The notes under the pieces were generated by a model, which was not told the DNA's origin, ran no database searches, and was given only the letters and a program-made list of their open reading frames with translations. Shown here in pieces: positions 1-9,232 of a stretch of DNA of 24,731 nt. Position numbers and translations under genes: made by a program. Every line of letters starts with the position of its first letter. Position 1 is the stretch's first letter. Location: positions 1-24,731 of the forward strand of contig JADRCO010000914.1 of NCBI GenBank assembly GCA_021464525.1, in the 5' to 3' direction. This stretch comes from Rhizophagus sp. LPA8_4_AMF. Lineage: Eukaryota; Glomeromycota; Glomeromycetes; Glomerales; Glomeraceae.

Positions 1-182
1 CATTGCATACACTAAAATATTTTGACTACATGTTGAGTATACAACTGCTATCTATTGTTATCTGTCGGTTATATGTTTTTCTCATTTTTCAAATTTGACA
101 TGTTTCAGTAAAGAGTTTTCATTTAAGCAAATGTGTTGATTAAGTTATTTAATCTTATATAATATACTAGTACACATCATGC

Positions 183-660
183 TATACAGTATATTACAGA
201 CCCGAATTTTTTATAATTAATTATGCTGGATATAACGAAACTATATAATAAAATGCTATATACCGCATCCGAACTTATTTTAATCGAACGGTTATATGAA
301 CATATATATTTGACATACTGAAATATCATGTGATATAAATTAGTTACACCAATCATAATCTTTTTTTTATCAGAGTACAGAAAAAAAATTTTTTAAAAAA
401 ATTTCAAACCTTTCTAATGTTAGCCTTGCACAACAATACCGTGTTGAAAAGTTAACAATAACTGACATTTTGAAAGAAAAAGAGCTTACAGAAGTAATAA
501 TATCATCAAAATAGTCGCATGTCAATATTTTATTGGTTAATTTTATATACTGAACAGTTCAGTATAAAAATATAAGTATTATATACAGTAGCGAACTCAT
601 CCTATACCGAACCAAATCTCCCGGAACGGAAGGTTTGTTATATCCAGAGTTGACTGTATA
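183..660. mobile_element. Degraded pogo/Tigger-like inverted-repeat element (non-autonomous)
   Basis: The left end starts TATACAG and continues through CTGGATATAACGAA. The right end, read on the other strand, starts TATACAGTCAACTCTGGATATAACAAA. The two ends share the TATACAG and CTGGATATAACRAA words in inverted orientation, and both interiors carry CGGT/ATACCGA words. A palindrome, TATACTGAAC-A-GTTCAGTATA, lies inside at about 547-567. There is no transposase reading frame. The GATATAACGAA word and TA-type ends suggest pogo/Tigger (Tc1/mariner superfamily) non-autonomous elements. The element at 4581-4916 carries related ends. The left end is diverged, so the boundary is approximate. Confidence 0.5.
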
Positions 661-2397
661 CGGAGAAATTTCTTCCTGGTTAAACTCAGTTATTATTTTC
701 TTTTAAAAAAGATTTTTAGTTAAGATTTATAAGATTTATAATATATTAAAAGTGAACATATCTATGCATAATTTCTTTTAATGAACAATATTCCTATTCC
801 GAGATTATCCCAGCATATAAATAAAATTTATTGTAATTAGTCATTTTGACAAATTTGAGGGCGAAATATCAAAATTTGTTATCGAAATTAAAGATTATCT
901 ATAATTTGAGTTGAAATTCTTTGAAATATTATTTATGACGAAGCATTCAAAATTCTGTGATAATTGCGAATAATTTAGTAAACATGAAATAAAGATAATA
1001 CTGTGTGACGGCTAAATATAAATGGACAAAAATCGCCGACTTCCGGTTATTAAACAAATGGATTAATAGCTTAATTTATGTAAATTACTACTAAAATATG
1101 TATATATAAATTGTATGACGAATCGATTAAGATTTAACCAATATTAAATAGACTCACATCTTCTATATTTATATTTGGCGTAGAAAAAGTGGTTAGATCA
1201 TTTCTAAATTTATCCTTTTGTCGTGCATGAATCATCAAGCGCCTATATTATTTTGGAAGCATAGCACAAGTTAAATTAATTAACTTGTAATCTAGACTAT
1301 CGTTTATAAAAATAAAATCTACTGATAATAGGATTTGCAGCAGTGAAAAATGAAAAACACATATTGCGGCATTTTTCTTTATTTTTTTAAAAAGTTTATT
1401 AATTTTTAAATTGAACTATCTACTGTAAACGTTAAATTTATTACTTGTAGATTATCAATAAAGAAGCATAAATTTCATTGTTCAACCCAAAAAAAAGGTT
1501 GCGTAATTAAATAAAACAAAATAAATAAATCATTTGGCCTAGATCTCCCCAAACATGATTGAATTCGTATATATTTTTTATATTTATTTAATTTCTTTGA
1601 TTATTTTCTCAAGTCAAATTCATGACTCATGAGCGATGAGTGAAGGGATTTTTTCGCATATAAATTTTTTGTTCGTCTTTCTATGGGCTGTATTTATTAA
1701 CGTTCCTTTTTATTTAAAAAATAACATTTAAATTTATATTTTATTAAAAAAATGTATAGTAAATTAATATTAATGAATGTAATAATTCAGCACAAAAAAT
1801 AAAAAGTCATCCCTTTTATGCAATCATTTCTTATCATGTGACATGCTAAAATTTCTGAAATCCGTTTTTGCGTTTTCTATTTTATCAGAAAACATTGATA
1901 CACTAGGTATGTTTTTTGTAGAATCATTTATACAACTTATGCCTGTTTGATATTTTTGACTTTAAAAATTATTGCTTTGAGAGATTTGGCGCGAATCTAT
2001 CGTTTTTAATTCACTAGTCTAATTGTCTGTCACCCAAATGCATAACCAAATAAGCATTATACAGTACTGGTATCAATTGGGCATTCCATATTGGATGTTT
2101 TATACGGTGAACCTGCTGTTACACGAATCAAAAATTAACTTTTGCAGATCTGACAATTCGTGTTACCAACATTCTATCAAAAACAAATTAGAAAATCTAA
2201 TTAATTCTTAACGTTATATAAAGATCATTCGAATATACAGTATAAAATCGATCATAGTTCTCCAGTATTTCGAATGGGGGAAAATAGTACGGTAATCTAA
2301 TTTGAGTTATTCGAGTCTACCCGGATTAAGGAAATGACCCTAATCCAACCACTTGAAAAATTACAACGCTATAAACATCATAATTTTTTTGATTTAG
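661..2397. other. AT-rich intergenic stretch with no supported gene
   Basis: No coding region is supported here. The longest frame runs from ATG at 2038 to a stop at 2209-2211 (57 codons). It has no recognisable motif and no neighbouring coding support, so it is not called as a gene. A perfect AP-1/Gcn4-type word TGACTCAT (1623-1630) is followed six bases later by the near-inverse ATGAGTGA (1636-1643). That could be a bZIP site, but no gene is identifiable nearby for it to serve. Confidence 0.5.
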
Positions 2398-2683
2398 CTT
2401 TTGGTTTCAATATTATCCAAATATTTTGGATCAACACAGAGAATAACACCACGCACAGGTACGATAAACACTTTCAAAAGAACCGTGGCTAATGTTTAAT
2501 CATTTTTCGGCAATTGTTTTTCCTAACCATATATACGTGAGGACGGAATTAGGTGTTGACATAATAAGAAAAAAGAATAGAAAAACAGAAAAGGATTTTT
2601 GTGTAACAAATAACATGGTTAGTTAAGTAACTTACCGCAGCAATCATTCTTACGTTGATTTATCTTGATAATCTTTTTTTTAG

Positions 2684-3298
2684 GTTTCAGCTTTGAACTT
2701 AGAACGGACTGGGAAGGAAAGTATTTTTTTTTTAATTGGTTTAAAGAAATGTTTCTGACGTTTCATTTCCTTTTTCATTTTTCTAGGAACATCAAGTTTC
2801 TTATACGACTCGGACTTTTAAAGGTAAATTAGGAAAGGGAGAGGTGTATTTATTTATTTGACTTTTAAGAAACGGTTCAAGCGTTTTATTTCTTATTTTT
2901 TTTACTAGGGACTCGAGTTCTTTATATAAACCGGACTTTTAAAGGTAAATTGGGAAGAGGGGTGTCATATGTCTATTTTTTTCATTTATTTGACTTTAAA
3001 GAGACGTTTAGAACGGTTTATTTCTTGATTTTTTCCTAGGGACTCAAATTCTTTGCATAAACCGGACTATTAAAGGTAAATTAGGAGTGGAGATGTCATG
3101 TGTCTATTTTTTTTTCATTTATTTGACTTTAAAGAGACGTTTCTAACGTTGCATTTCTTGTTTTATCCTAGGGGCGTCATTTCTTTGTAAAACCCGTACT
3201 TTTATAGGTAAATTAGGAAAGAGGGAGGTGTGCGTGTAATTTTTTATTTGTTTGATTTAAGAAATGTTTTTTACGTTTCATTTCTTGTCTTTTTCTAG
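2684..3298 (+). repeat. Tandem repeat of exon-intron-like units (about 5 copies)
   Basis: Units start at about 2684, 2787, 2909, 3040 and 3172, with spacings of 103, 122, 131 and 132 bp; the next junction is at 3299. Each unit has a 36-37 nt core ending GGACTTTTAAAG or close to it, then GTAAATTAGG (GTAAATTGGG in one copy), a purine-rich G stretch, TTTGACTTT, an ACGTTT-like word, TTTCTT, and finally CTAG. The core after CTAG is usually GGGACTC. The first unit (2684-2786) is degenerate and lacks GT at the aligned donor position, although GTATTT lies a few bases on. The array is clear as a tandem repeat from sequence alone. Its reading as exons and introns is described separately. Confidence 0.85.
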
Positions 3299-3327
3299 GG
3301 ATACAGCTCGACAGAGCTGTTAGATAA
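2787..3327 (+). other. Candidate array of spliced mini-exons encoding a 12-residue repeat
   Basis: Putative exons are 2787-2823 (37 nt), 2909-2944, 3040-3075 and 3172-3207 (36 nt each), and 3299-3339. Putative introns are 2824-2908, 2945-3039, 3076-3171, 3208-3298 and 3340-3430 (85, 95, 96, 91 and 91 nt). All begin GTAAAT and end CTAG. Branch-like words occur in some, such as CTAAC before 3171 and GCTAATC before 3430. The three 36-nt exons are symmetric, with phase 1 at both ends. Splicing therefore keeps one open frame of 12-residue repeats such as GTRVLYINRTFK, GTQILCINRTIK and GASFLCKTRTFI, followed by GIQLDRAVR and a TAA at 3325-3327. The first exon (37 nt) is open as EHQVSYTTRTFK but needs phase 0 at its start. 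No upstream exon or ATG supplies that, and the degenerate unit at 2684 does not fit. It could be a decayed gene, a non-coding transcript or a plain minisatellite. Confidence 0.35.
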
Positions 3328-3430
3328 ATGGAGATTTGGGTAAATGAGAAAAGGGATGACGAATTGTTCTTAATTCGTCTTTTTTGCATTTTCATTTTCA
3401 TTTTTTTGCTAATCTTGATTCATTTGCTAG

Positions 3431-4335
3431 TTTCTTATTTTATTCTTTGAGTAATTTTATTCATAAAGATCGTGATGAAATCATAAATTTATTTGCACGG
3501 TTTTAATAATGACTTATTACATATTGTAATAAAAAGTTTTTTTTTTGTAAAATTTCACATTATATAAATAATAAAAAAATTTTTTTAAGCTGAACAATTT
3601 TATCCACTTTTTTCTTTTATTATTGCGTGTTCACACATTTTTTTTTTTTTTTTATGATCTCTCATGAACAATTTGTTAGTTGATCTTGCGTAGACAATTT
3701 TACCACTATTATCTTAATTCTGGTCGGAATTATTTAAGAAATTATCTTTAATCCTCCCGAAAAGTTTTTGACGGGTTTGACTTTTTTAGTTAGAATGAGG
3801 TACAAAATGTAGAGTGACAATCCGTTAATAAGTTAATAAACGGATATTGGATTATCCAATTATCACGCACGTGTATCGGGCCTTTAACAAATAGTTACGT
3901 CAGTATCCACATGGCTTAACTCCTTTTTTCCTCTCGTTACTCATCTAATGTATCTTTCATAAGTGGTAAAAGATTAAGCGAAGAAAAATTAAATTCAGTG
4001 ATATTTAATTTAATTACAATTGTTCATTAATAATATTGGCGAAAATATAAACAAATTATATAAATAAGCCAAAAACCGTTAACCGTTATGTATGTGGACA
4101 AAATCAAAGCTAAAAAAACATGTTTTAGATGTAAAAAGTAGGCATAGGAAACTTAAATTGTTATCAAAAAAGAACAGTAAAACAAAGTGAATTATATTAT
4201 TGATTATAAGTCTAATATTGGTAATAATATAGTCTGATAAATCATATTGACCCAAATTAATAAAAAATCAGGGCGCTAATGCCATAATTATATTATTATT
4301 CAATTATCCGATTATTCGATAAGTAAACGAATATT
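3431..4335. other. AT-rich gap with T tracts
   Basis: No gene is supported. The region holds several pure T runs (near 3538-3546 and 3640-3653). TAATTCTGGTCGGAATTA at 3715-3732 is an imperfect copy of the AATTCTGG/CCAGAATT word that recurs through the window. CACGTG occurs near 3889 without a linked gene. Confidence 0.5.
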
Positions 4336-4491
4336 ATGTCTGTAACATCTAACTTGGATCAATCAGATGATATACCAGATTGTGATGATTTTAAATTTGG
4401 TCCGATACATACAGATATTTGCATAAACCAGATCCCATTTATAATTTGTAGCACAGCAATTTTTGATGATCGATCGCGACGCATAGTATAA
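4336..4491 (+). CDS. Small acidic orphan open frame (51 aa)
   Basis: ATG at 4336 opens a 51-residue frame beginning MSVTSNLDQSDDIPDCDDF and ending RSRRIV. An in-frame TAA lies just upstream, so the start is bounded. The N-terminal half is Asp-rich, and codon use is less AT-extreme than the flanks, which gives it a coding look. The last codons contain GTATAA, which could be a splice donor, so it may be a first exon rather than a whole gene; I could not find a convincing acceptor. A pogo-like element begins only 90 bp downstream and may have interrupted a longer gene. No family is recognised. A chance open frame cannot be excluded. Confidence 0.25.
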   Translation: MSVTSNLDQSDDIPDCDDFKFGPIHTDICINQIPFIICSTAIFDDRSRRIV

Positions 4492-4580
4492 TTTATATTA
4501 CAAAGTATTAAAAATAATGAATTTAGTTCACTCTTTATCAAACAAGCATAAACCTAGTTCTTTATCATTAATAATCTTTT

Positions 4581-4916
4581 AATGGTCAAATCTCGATATA
4601 CCGAACTCGTTCGTGGTTCAGGAGCATAAATTCGGTATAGAGTAAAAGTTCGGTACGTAATTTTTTTTATATACCGAATTCCATAAGTTTCGGTATATTT
4701 CTTTCACGTGATTAAAATATTCGTTTTGGCCAGAATTAAGGTTTTAATTATCACTAGACTAGCATAAATTATGAGAAATTCCAAACACATGATCACTGTT
4801 TGGTTATATGAAAAAATTTTTTTTATATGCTTTATTATAATGGTAAATAAATAAAAGTTCGGTATAGTCGAGAGTTTGTTATATCGTGGATTCGTTATAT
4901 CGAGATCAGACTGTAT
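4581..4916. mobile_element. Pogo/Tigger-like MITE with TCTCGATATA inverted ends
   Basis: The left end carries TCTCGATATACCGAAC (from 4591). The right end, on the opposite strand, reads TACAGTCTGATCTCGATATAACGAA. The shared inverted word is TCTCGATATAMCGAA. Several CGGTATA and TTCGGTA words lie just inside both ends, giving subterminal inverted repeats. No transposase frame is present, so this is non-autonomous. TTTTGGCCAGAATTAA near 4725-4739 matches a word found in other repeats of the window. The ends resemble those of 183-660, so the two are probably related families. Confidence 0.6.
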
Positions 4917-5287
4917 TGAATACTATTTTAATTCTATAATTCATCATCAATGTCACATAATTGCCAACATTAATTAGGAAATTAACCAAGTGTTAAATAA
5001 AGGTGACAAATAAGATTTTAATCCGAAAAATGAAAGGAAGGGTATGACAACTGGTAGTCACGTAAATCATTTGAACATTAAAGTGATATTTTATTGTTGA
5101 CTAAATGAATTAGTTGTGACAGTTGAATGAAATATTCGTTAAAAGCTTGATATAAAATAAATAATCATACGCTAACTTTGGAGTACTGTTCCGAGAATGG
5201 TGGTATAATTTGAGCTTTACCGAATATTTCTGAGTTCTTTAAATTTTGCTAAGTGTCCCGACCTTTTTGAAATCAACTATAAAATTA
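4917..5287. other. AT-rich gap, nothing identified
   Basis: There are no open frames of note, no long repeats, and no RNA-like structure that I can see. Confidence 0.5.
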
Positions 5288-5700
5288 CGGTCGATTTTTG
5301 TCCCCACTAGGGCCTGACCGACCGTTTGACTACATTACAGATGATTCCATAATATACGGGACACCCAACATTTTTACTCCATGCCAAGAGAAACTTGGTA
5401 AGATTCGGAATAAAATAAAGACTACACCGCTGTGCTTGGACCAGTGCTCCAAATCTAACAATATAGTTTTACCTTATTCTGAACTTTACTGAGTTTTATC
5501 AAATTACCGACAGTATGTGACTTATTTTAGAATTTAGATAAATTTATTACAATAAATTGTACAGTCAAGCAATTGGTCAAATGGTCGGTCAAACGGTCGA
5601 TCAAACGGTCAAGCGGTCAGTCAGGTCTTTGACCAGTCACAGTCATGACCGGCGGTTAATGACCGTGACCGTTGCCATCCGCAGTCCATCTGAGTTACGG
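5288..5700. repeat. GACCG/GGTC-word repeat block, possible transposon ends
   Basis: The left side has CTGACCGACCGTTTGAC (5314-5330). The right side (about 5574-5676) is a short-period run of GGTC words, including GGTCGGTCAAACGGTC at 5583-5598 and a second CAAACGGTC just after. GTCAAACGGTC on the right is the exact inverse of part of the left block. Further right are CAGTCATGACCGGCGG and GACCGTGACCGTTG. The arrangement of GC-rich, subterminal, short repeated words in opposite orientation at two ends is typical of a hAT-like non-autonomous element, but I cannot find clean termini or target-site copies. A 64-codon frame (5298-5492, no ATG at its start, internal segment with PLCLDQCSK) lies between the blocks and may be a relic. 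Confidence 0.5.
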
Positions 5701-5783
5701 ACTTAAATAAAATATAATCAATATAATTATTATCTGAATTGATTTTTTTAATTGATTATTTCATTTGTCATATTCCAAAGATA

Positions 5784-6370
5784 CACTACTTGGACAAAAG
5801 TGAAGAGACTTTATATTTCTATTAATTACTCAAAAATGTATATAATAACTATACTTGAAATTTTAATATGTAATAACATAGGTGCTAAAGAATATATGTT
5901 CAAATTTTCATAGTTCTAACTTTCATACAACTATATTAAACTTAAAAAGAAAATTTGATGATTATTACGCCAATCTATATAAAATAAATAAATTATTTGT
6001 CACTATCACTCAGTTTATTTAAAATTGTACATATAATAATGTCTGAAATTTTAACATATGACAGTACAATTTCTGGCTATTGTATATACACAAAATTTAT
6101 TAAAATTTCAAGCATTATTATTATGCAAAATTTTAAGTAATTAACAAAATAAAGGGTCCGCTACATATAACCAAATTGCCTAAATTAGTAATAATTGCCA
6201 AATTTCTTTTTTTAATTGACATAATTGTATCAAAGATAAAATCGTGAAAATTTGAATATATATTTTTGTAAACTTATATTATTACATATTAAAATTTCAA
6301 GTATTGTTATTATGTACGTTTTTGAGTAATTATTAAAAATATAAGTCCTTTCACTTTTGTCCAAGTAGTG
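5784..6370. mobile_element. Tc1/mariner-type foldback MITE
   Basis: The element starts CACTACTTGGACAAAAGTGA at 5784. It ends with the exact inverse, CACTTTTGTCCAAGTAGTG, at 6370. TA lies directly outside at both sides (5782-5783 and 6371-6372), the expected Tc1/mariner target-site duplication. Inverted similarity continues inward for roughly 130 bp, through TTAATTACTCAAAAA and CTTGAAATTTTAATATG, so the terminal repeats are long. A third, internal copy of the ATTAAAATTTCAAG...TTATTATG word lies at about 6098-6125. No transposase is present; frames inside it are shadows. Confidence 0.88.
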
Positions 6371-6581
6371 TAATAAACATAATATATTTCTAATTAAAGA
6401 AAATTTTTCAATCAAATAATTCGAACGTTGCAATAGTATATTATTATTTAATAACAGAAAAAGATCAGGAACCAGGCATATACATGATGAGTATAACATA
6501 ACGTCTATAAACATCGTTTATTGTTTCGTTTAAGAAATACTAAATGTTTAACATAAAAGGTAATATTACGATATAATATGT

Positions 6582-6779
6582 TTACATGCTACTTTTTGCA
6601 TTTCTATAAAAAAAAAAATCGAAATTGTATTCTAATTCATATATTGTACTTATTAAGATCTTAAATTTGAATATGCTTAATTTTTAAGTTAAACATGCTA
6701 ATTTTTGCATTTCTATAAAAAAAATTCGGCTTAAAATATTTAATTCATATACTGTATTTGATCTTAACTTAATTTTAAG
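6582..6779. repeat. Direct duplication with 109 bp period
   Basis: ACATGCTAMTTTTTGCATTT followed by CTATAAAAAAA occurs at about 6584 and again at 6693. After each, a TTAATTCATATAYTGTA-like segment and an AAGATCTTAA or GATCTTAACTT segment follow in the same order. This is a two-copy tandem duplication with moderate divergence. It lies between the foldback element and the downstream end of the minus-strand gene at 6901-7601. Confidence 0.6.
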
Positions 6780-6892
6780 AAGACAGATTCATGATTTGTG
6801 ATATAATAGTAGTGTATTGATACGTTACGTTGAAGGAAAGAACAGCTATTGATATATAATATGCCAGATCCATCAATTCGTTTTTAATGGAA

Positions 6893-6898
6893 TTTATT
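6893..6898 (-). promoter_or_regulatory. AATAAA polyadenylation signal
   Basis: On the minus strand AATAAA lies two bases after the TAA stop at 6901-6903. This is consistent with a eukaryotic polyadenylation signal for the gene at 6901-7601. In so AT-rich a background the word is common by chance, so this is supportive only. Confidence 0.35.
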
Positions 6899-6900
6899 TT

Positions 6901-7601
6901 TTAAAACGGAATCCCATTAAAAAACTGATTTATAAATGGATCATTTACAGATTGTAGAGGAAGGTATACTATTATCCTCAAATTATTGATACTTGTATTT
7001 CGTTGTCTTACATATCGATTTCGCCTTCTTTGTTTAATCTTTCGTGATCCAAATGTTTCCACATTATTAGTGTAGTGAGTCAGGAATTTTAAAGATCTGT
7101 TAGAAGACATTATCCTGTTTAAAATTATTGTTTTAAGGAAAAGATATAAAATATTTTCATTTTTTAGAAAATTAAAAACAAACGAAATATTTTATGTTCA
7201 AAATTATACCTTAAGGAACTTCCTTGACGCAACTGCTTTTTATAGCCCTTGAACGAATGATATTTAGGAGGAGATTTGACAGGATCATATATTGAATTTT
7301 CGATCTTTCTCAGCATCCTGGGAACGTGATTGATTACGGGAAGACTAATAGAGAGGAAATTAAATAACTCTATATTCCCTTTTGAGGGTAAATCTTCGTT
7401 AACATTAGCTAATCCTTCAATTAATTTATAAACTAACATAGGTAAATTACTTGTACGGAGTAATTTAACTTTTAAAAAAGCACAAATTCTATCAACGTCA
7501 AAGTAATGTTGATTATGTTTTCGAAAATAATTAAACAGTAGTTGGATAAAATATTTCGACGCAGAAGCATTTCTTGCAATTAAAGGTTGAAATATGTCCA
7601 T
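6901..7601 (-). CDS. Two-exon gene for an unknown basic protein (201 aa)
   Basis: Exon 1 is 7601-7210 and exon 2 is 7114-6901, with an intron of 95 bp (7209-7115) that starts GTATAA and ends AACAG. Splicing joins AG+G into one Arg codon and keeps the frame, giving 130 codons, the split Arg, then IMSSNRSLKF to the stop: 201 residues. The two open frames on the same strand, joined exactly in frame by GT..AG, are the main support. The start is fixed by an in-frame TAA 9 codons upstream of MDIF. Residues 1-100 look helical and hydrophobic/basic (LLFNYFRKHN, LLRTSNLPMLVYKLIEGL). A strongly basic stretch after the splice, RKIKQRRRNRYVRQR, could be a nuclear localisation or nucleic-acid-binding signal. 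No family or catalytic motif is recognised. Further upstream exons are possible but not seen. AATAAA follows the stop. Confidence 0.6.
7115..7209 (-). other. Predicted intron of the 6901-7601 gene
   Basis: The donor is AAG|GTATAA and the acceptor is TTTTAAACAG|G. Without splicing, exon 1 would run 14 codons into the intron and stop, and exon 2 would be left without its upstream part. The acceptor is preceded by an A/T-rich tract with only weak branch-like words (CTTAAAAC, TTCTAAAA). The length of 95 bp matches the introns proposed in the 2787-3430 array. Confidence 0.55.
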
Positions 7602-9232
7602 ATCAATAGAAGCAACAACGTTATTTTAATTGAGGAGGAGACTGACATTTTATATTCAGTTATTATAATATGACTATTAATTTATATTAACTATTATTTT
7701 ATAAAAAATTCAGCCAGTAAGGATGAGAATTTTTGCGGGACGCATCGATTGATTAAAATACAATATTTTCGGGACCAATCTTAAAGTGCGTGTTATTTTA
7801 AACTGATTACAATTAAGGTTAAACAATACGTCCGTTTAATACATTTTAAAATATATTATATAATTAACACATAATCAATTACTAGATGCTTGGAAACTAC
7901 GGATTTGGAAATAAATTTGAAAGGCATTTTTGGAAAAAATATGACGAATCGGACGTTTTAATCAATGAAGATTTATTTTACTTAGAATATAATAGATTTG
8001 TTTATCTGGATTAATAATTTTACATAATTCAAACAAAGTTAATATTATTCTCATGTCAAAATAAAATTCATTTAAAAAAGCTTTATTCTAAAATATTAAT
8101 AATAAATCTATAAAAGCTTAGTACTCAAAATCTTTATTCTACTTTTTAGGTTTAGCTGCAAAATATTTATATCTTAAAAAAAGAATAATTATCCAATACA
8201 TGTAAAAGTAGGAGATTAATCTAAAGATTTGATGGTAATATTTTGTTTTGCTTTATATGTACGACATTATGTGTTTTTAATATGATTAATTAATTTATTT
8301 TTAATGACTATGTGATCACATGATCATCCCTTTTTTAGATAATTTTTTATTTTATTTACCCTTTTAGATAATTTTTTTTTACCCCTCAGTCCCTCATGTT
8401 AAGATGAACGTTCGCTAGATTATGATAATATCTCAGGAGTTTTAGGCTAATTTGTAAATTTACAAATTTCAATTTTAATGGTTTTGTAAAGTTACATCAA
8501 CGGATAGGCGGGATGCTCCTCACTTAATTTTACTGTGTTTGAAAGTTTTCTTTCATCTATCAATTATATCGAGTCTTTTAAACCGATGGATATTAACTTA
8601 TTATGTTACATTTTTGGAATTTTTTGAATGTATTAATCAGAATGTTGATTGTTAATAATCATGCAATAATCATCGAAAAAATTTTATATAAATTTATATA
8701 TATATATATATGTTTATTTAATAACCATAAATTAAGTAATGTCTTAAAAGAATCAACAAAACAAAAAAATTTAATTGACTGTATGATTATTATATTGATT
8801 ATATAAATATGATATAAAAGTAATTTTGACGAAATGTTTTCGAATATTTTAGTAAAAACTAAAATAATAAATGATTATGATATGCAGAATTATTTATAAA
8901 TAGATTACGTGGATACAAAATATATATAAATACCTGATAATCCAATCTAACCATAATCATTTTGTACAACGTACAACGGTAAATATTTGTGATCTTATTA
9001 AGATAATGTTGAAAATTTTTTTATTACATCAAAATATATTTACTTTCAAATGAGTAACTAATGATATACTTGCATTATTCGTATGACAACCTTAATTTGG
9101 CAATTACATTTTAAATGAGGAATTGGTATTAAGAATTGATTAATGGGAATATCCAATTGTAATTACTATAAAATTGAAAAAATCACGATTTTAGATTATT
9201 AAATCAGATTATCAGACGTCAAACTTTATTAT
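7602..9232. other. AT-rich gap with minor repeats
   Basis: No gene is supported. A short tandem duplication of CCTTTTTTAGATAATTTTTT occurs at about 8329-8382. A TA dinucleotide run at about 8697-8711 creates a spurious open frame (8603-8806). A TATATAAATA word near 8921 sits downstream of ACGTGG but leads to no open frame, so it is not called a promoter. Confidence 0.5.

Noticed and set aside
2023..2211. 62-codon open frame on the plus strand
   Set aside because: Starts with TTG; the first ATG is at 2038 and gives 57 residues with no motif, no neighbour support and no repeat in other frames. Chance is likely.
3213..3401. Minus-strand frame rich in Lys, Arg and Ser
   Set aside because: It lies across the tandem array and is produced by T and A runs on the other strand; the repeat structure explains it.
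4359..4541. Minus-strand 60-codon frame
   Set aside because: Overlaps the better-looking plus-strand frame at 4336-4491, and its composition follows that frame's complement.
6230..6514. 94-codon minus-strand frame
   Set aside because: Most of it is the end of the foldback element at 5784-6370 read backwards, with Leu/Ile-rich low-complexity content.
8603..8806. 67-codon plus-strand frame
   Set aside because: Includes a TA dinucleotide run giving IYIYIC, has Ile/Asn/Lys bias and no motif.
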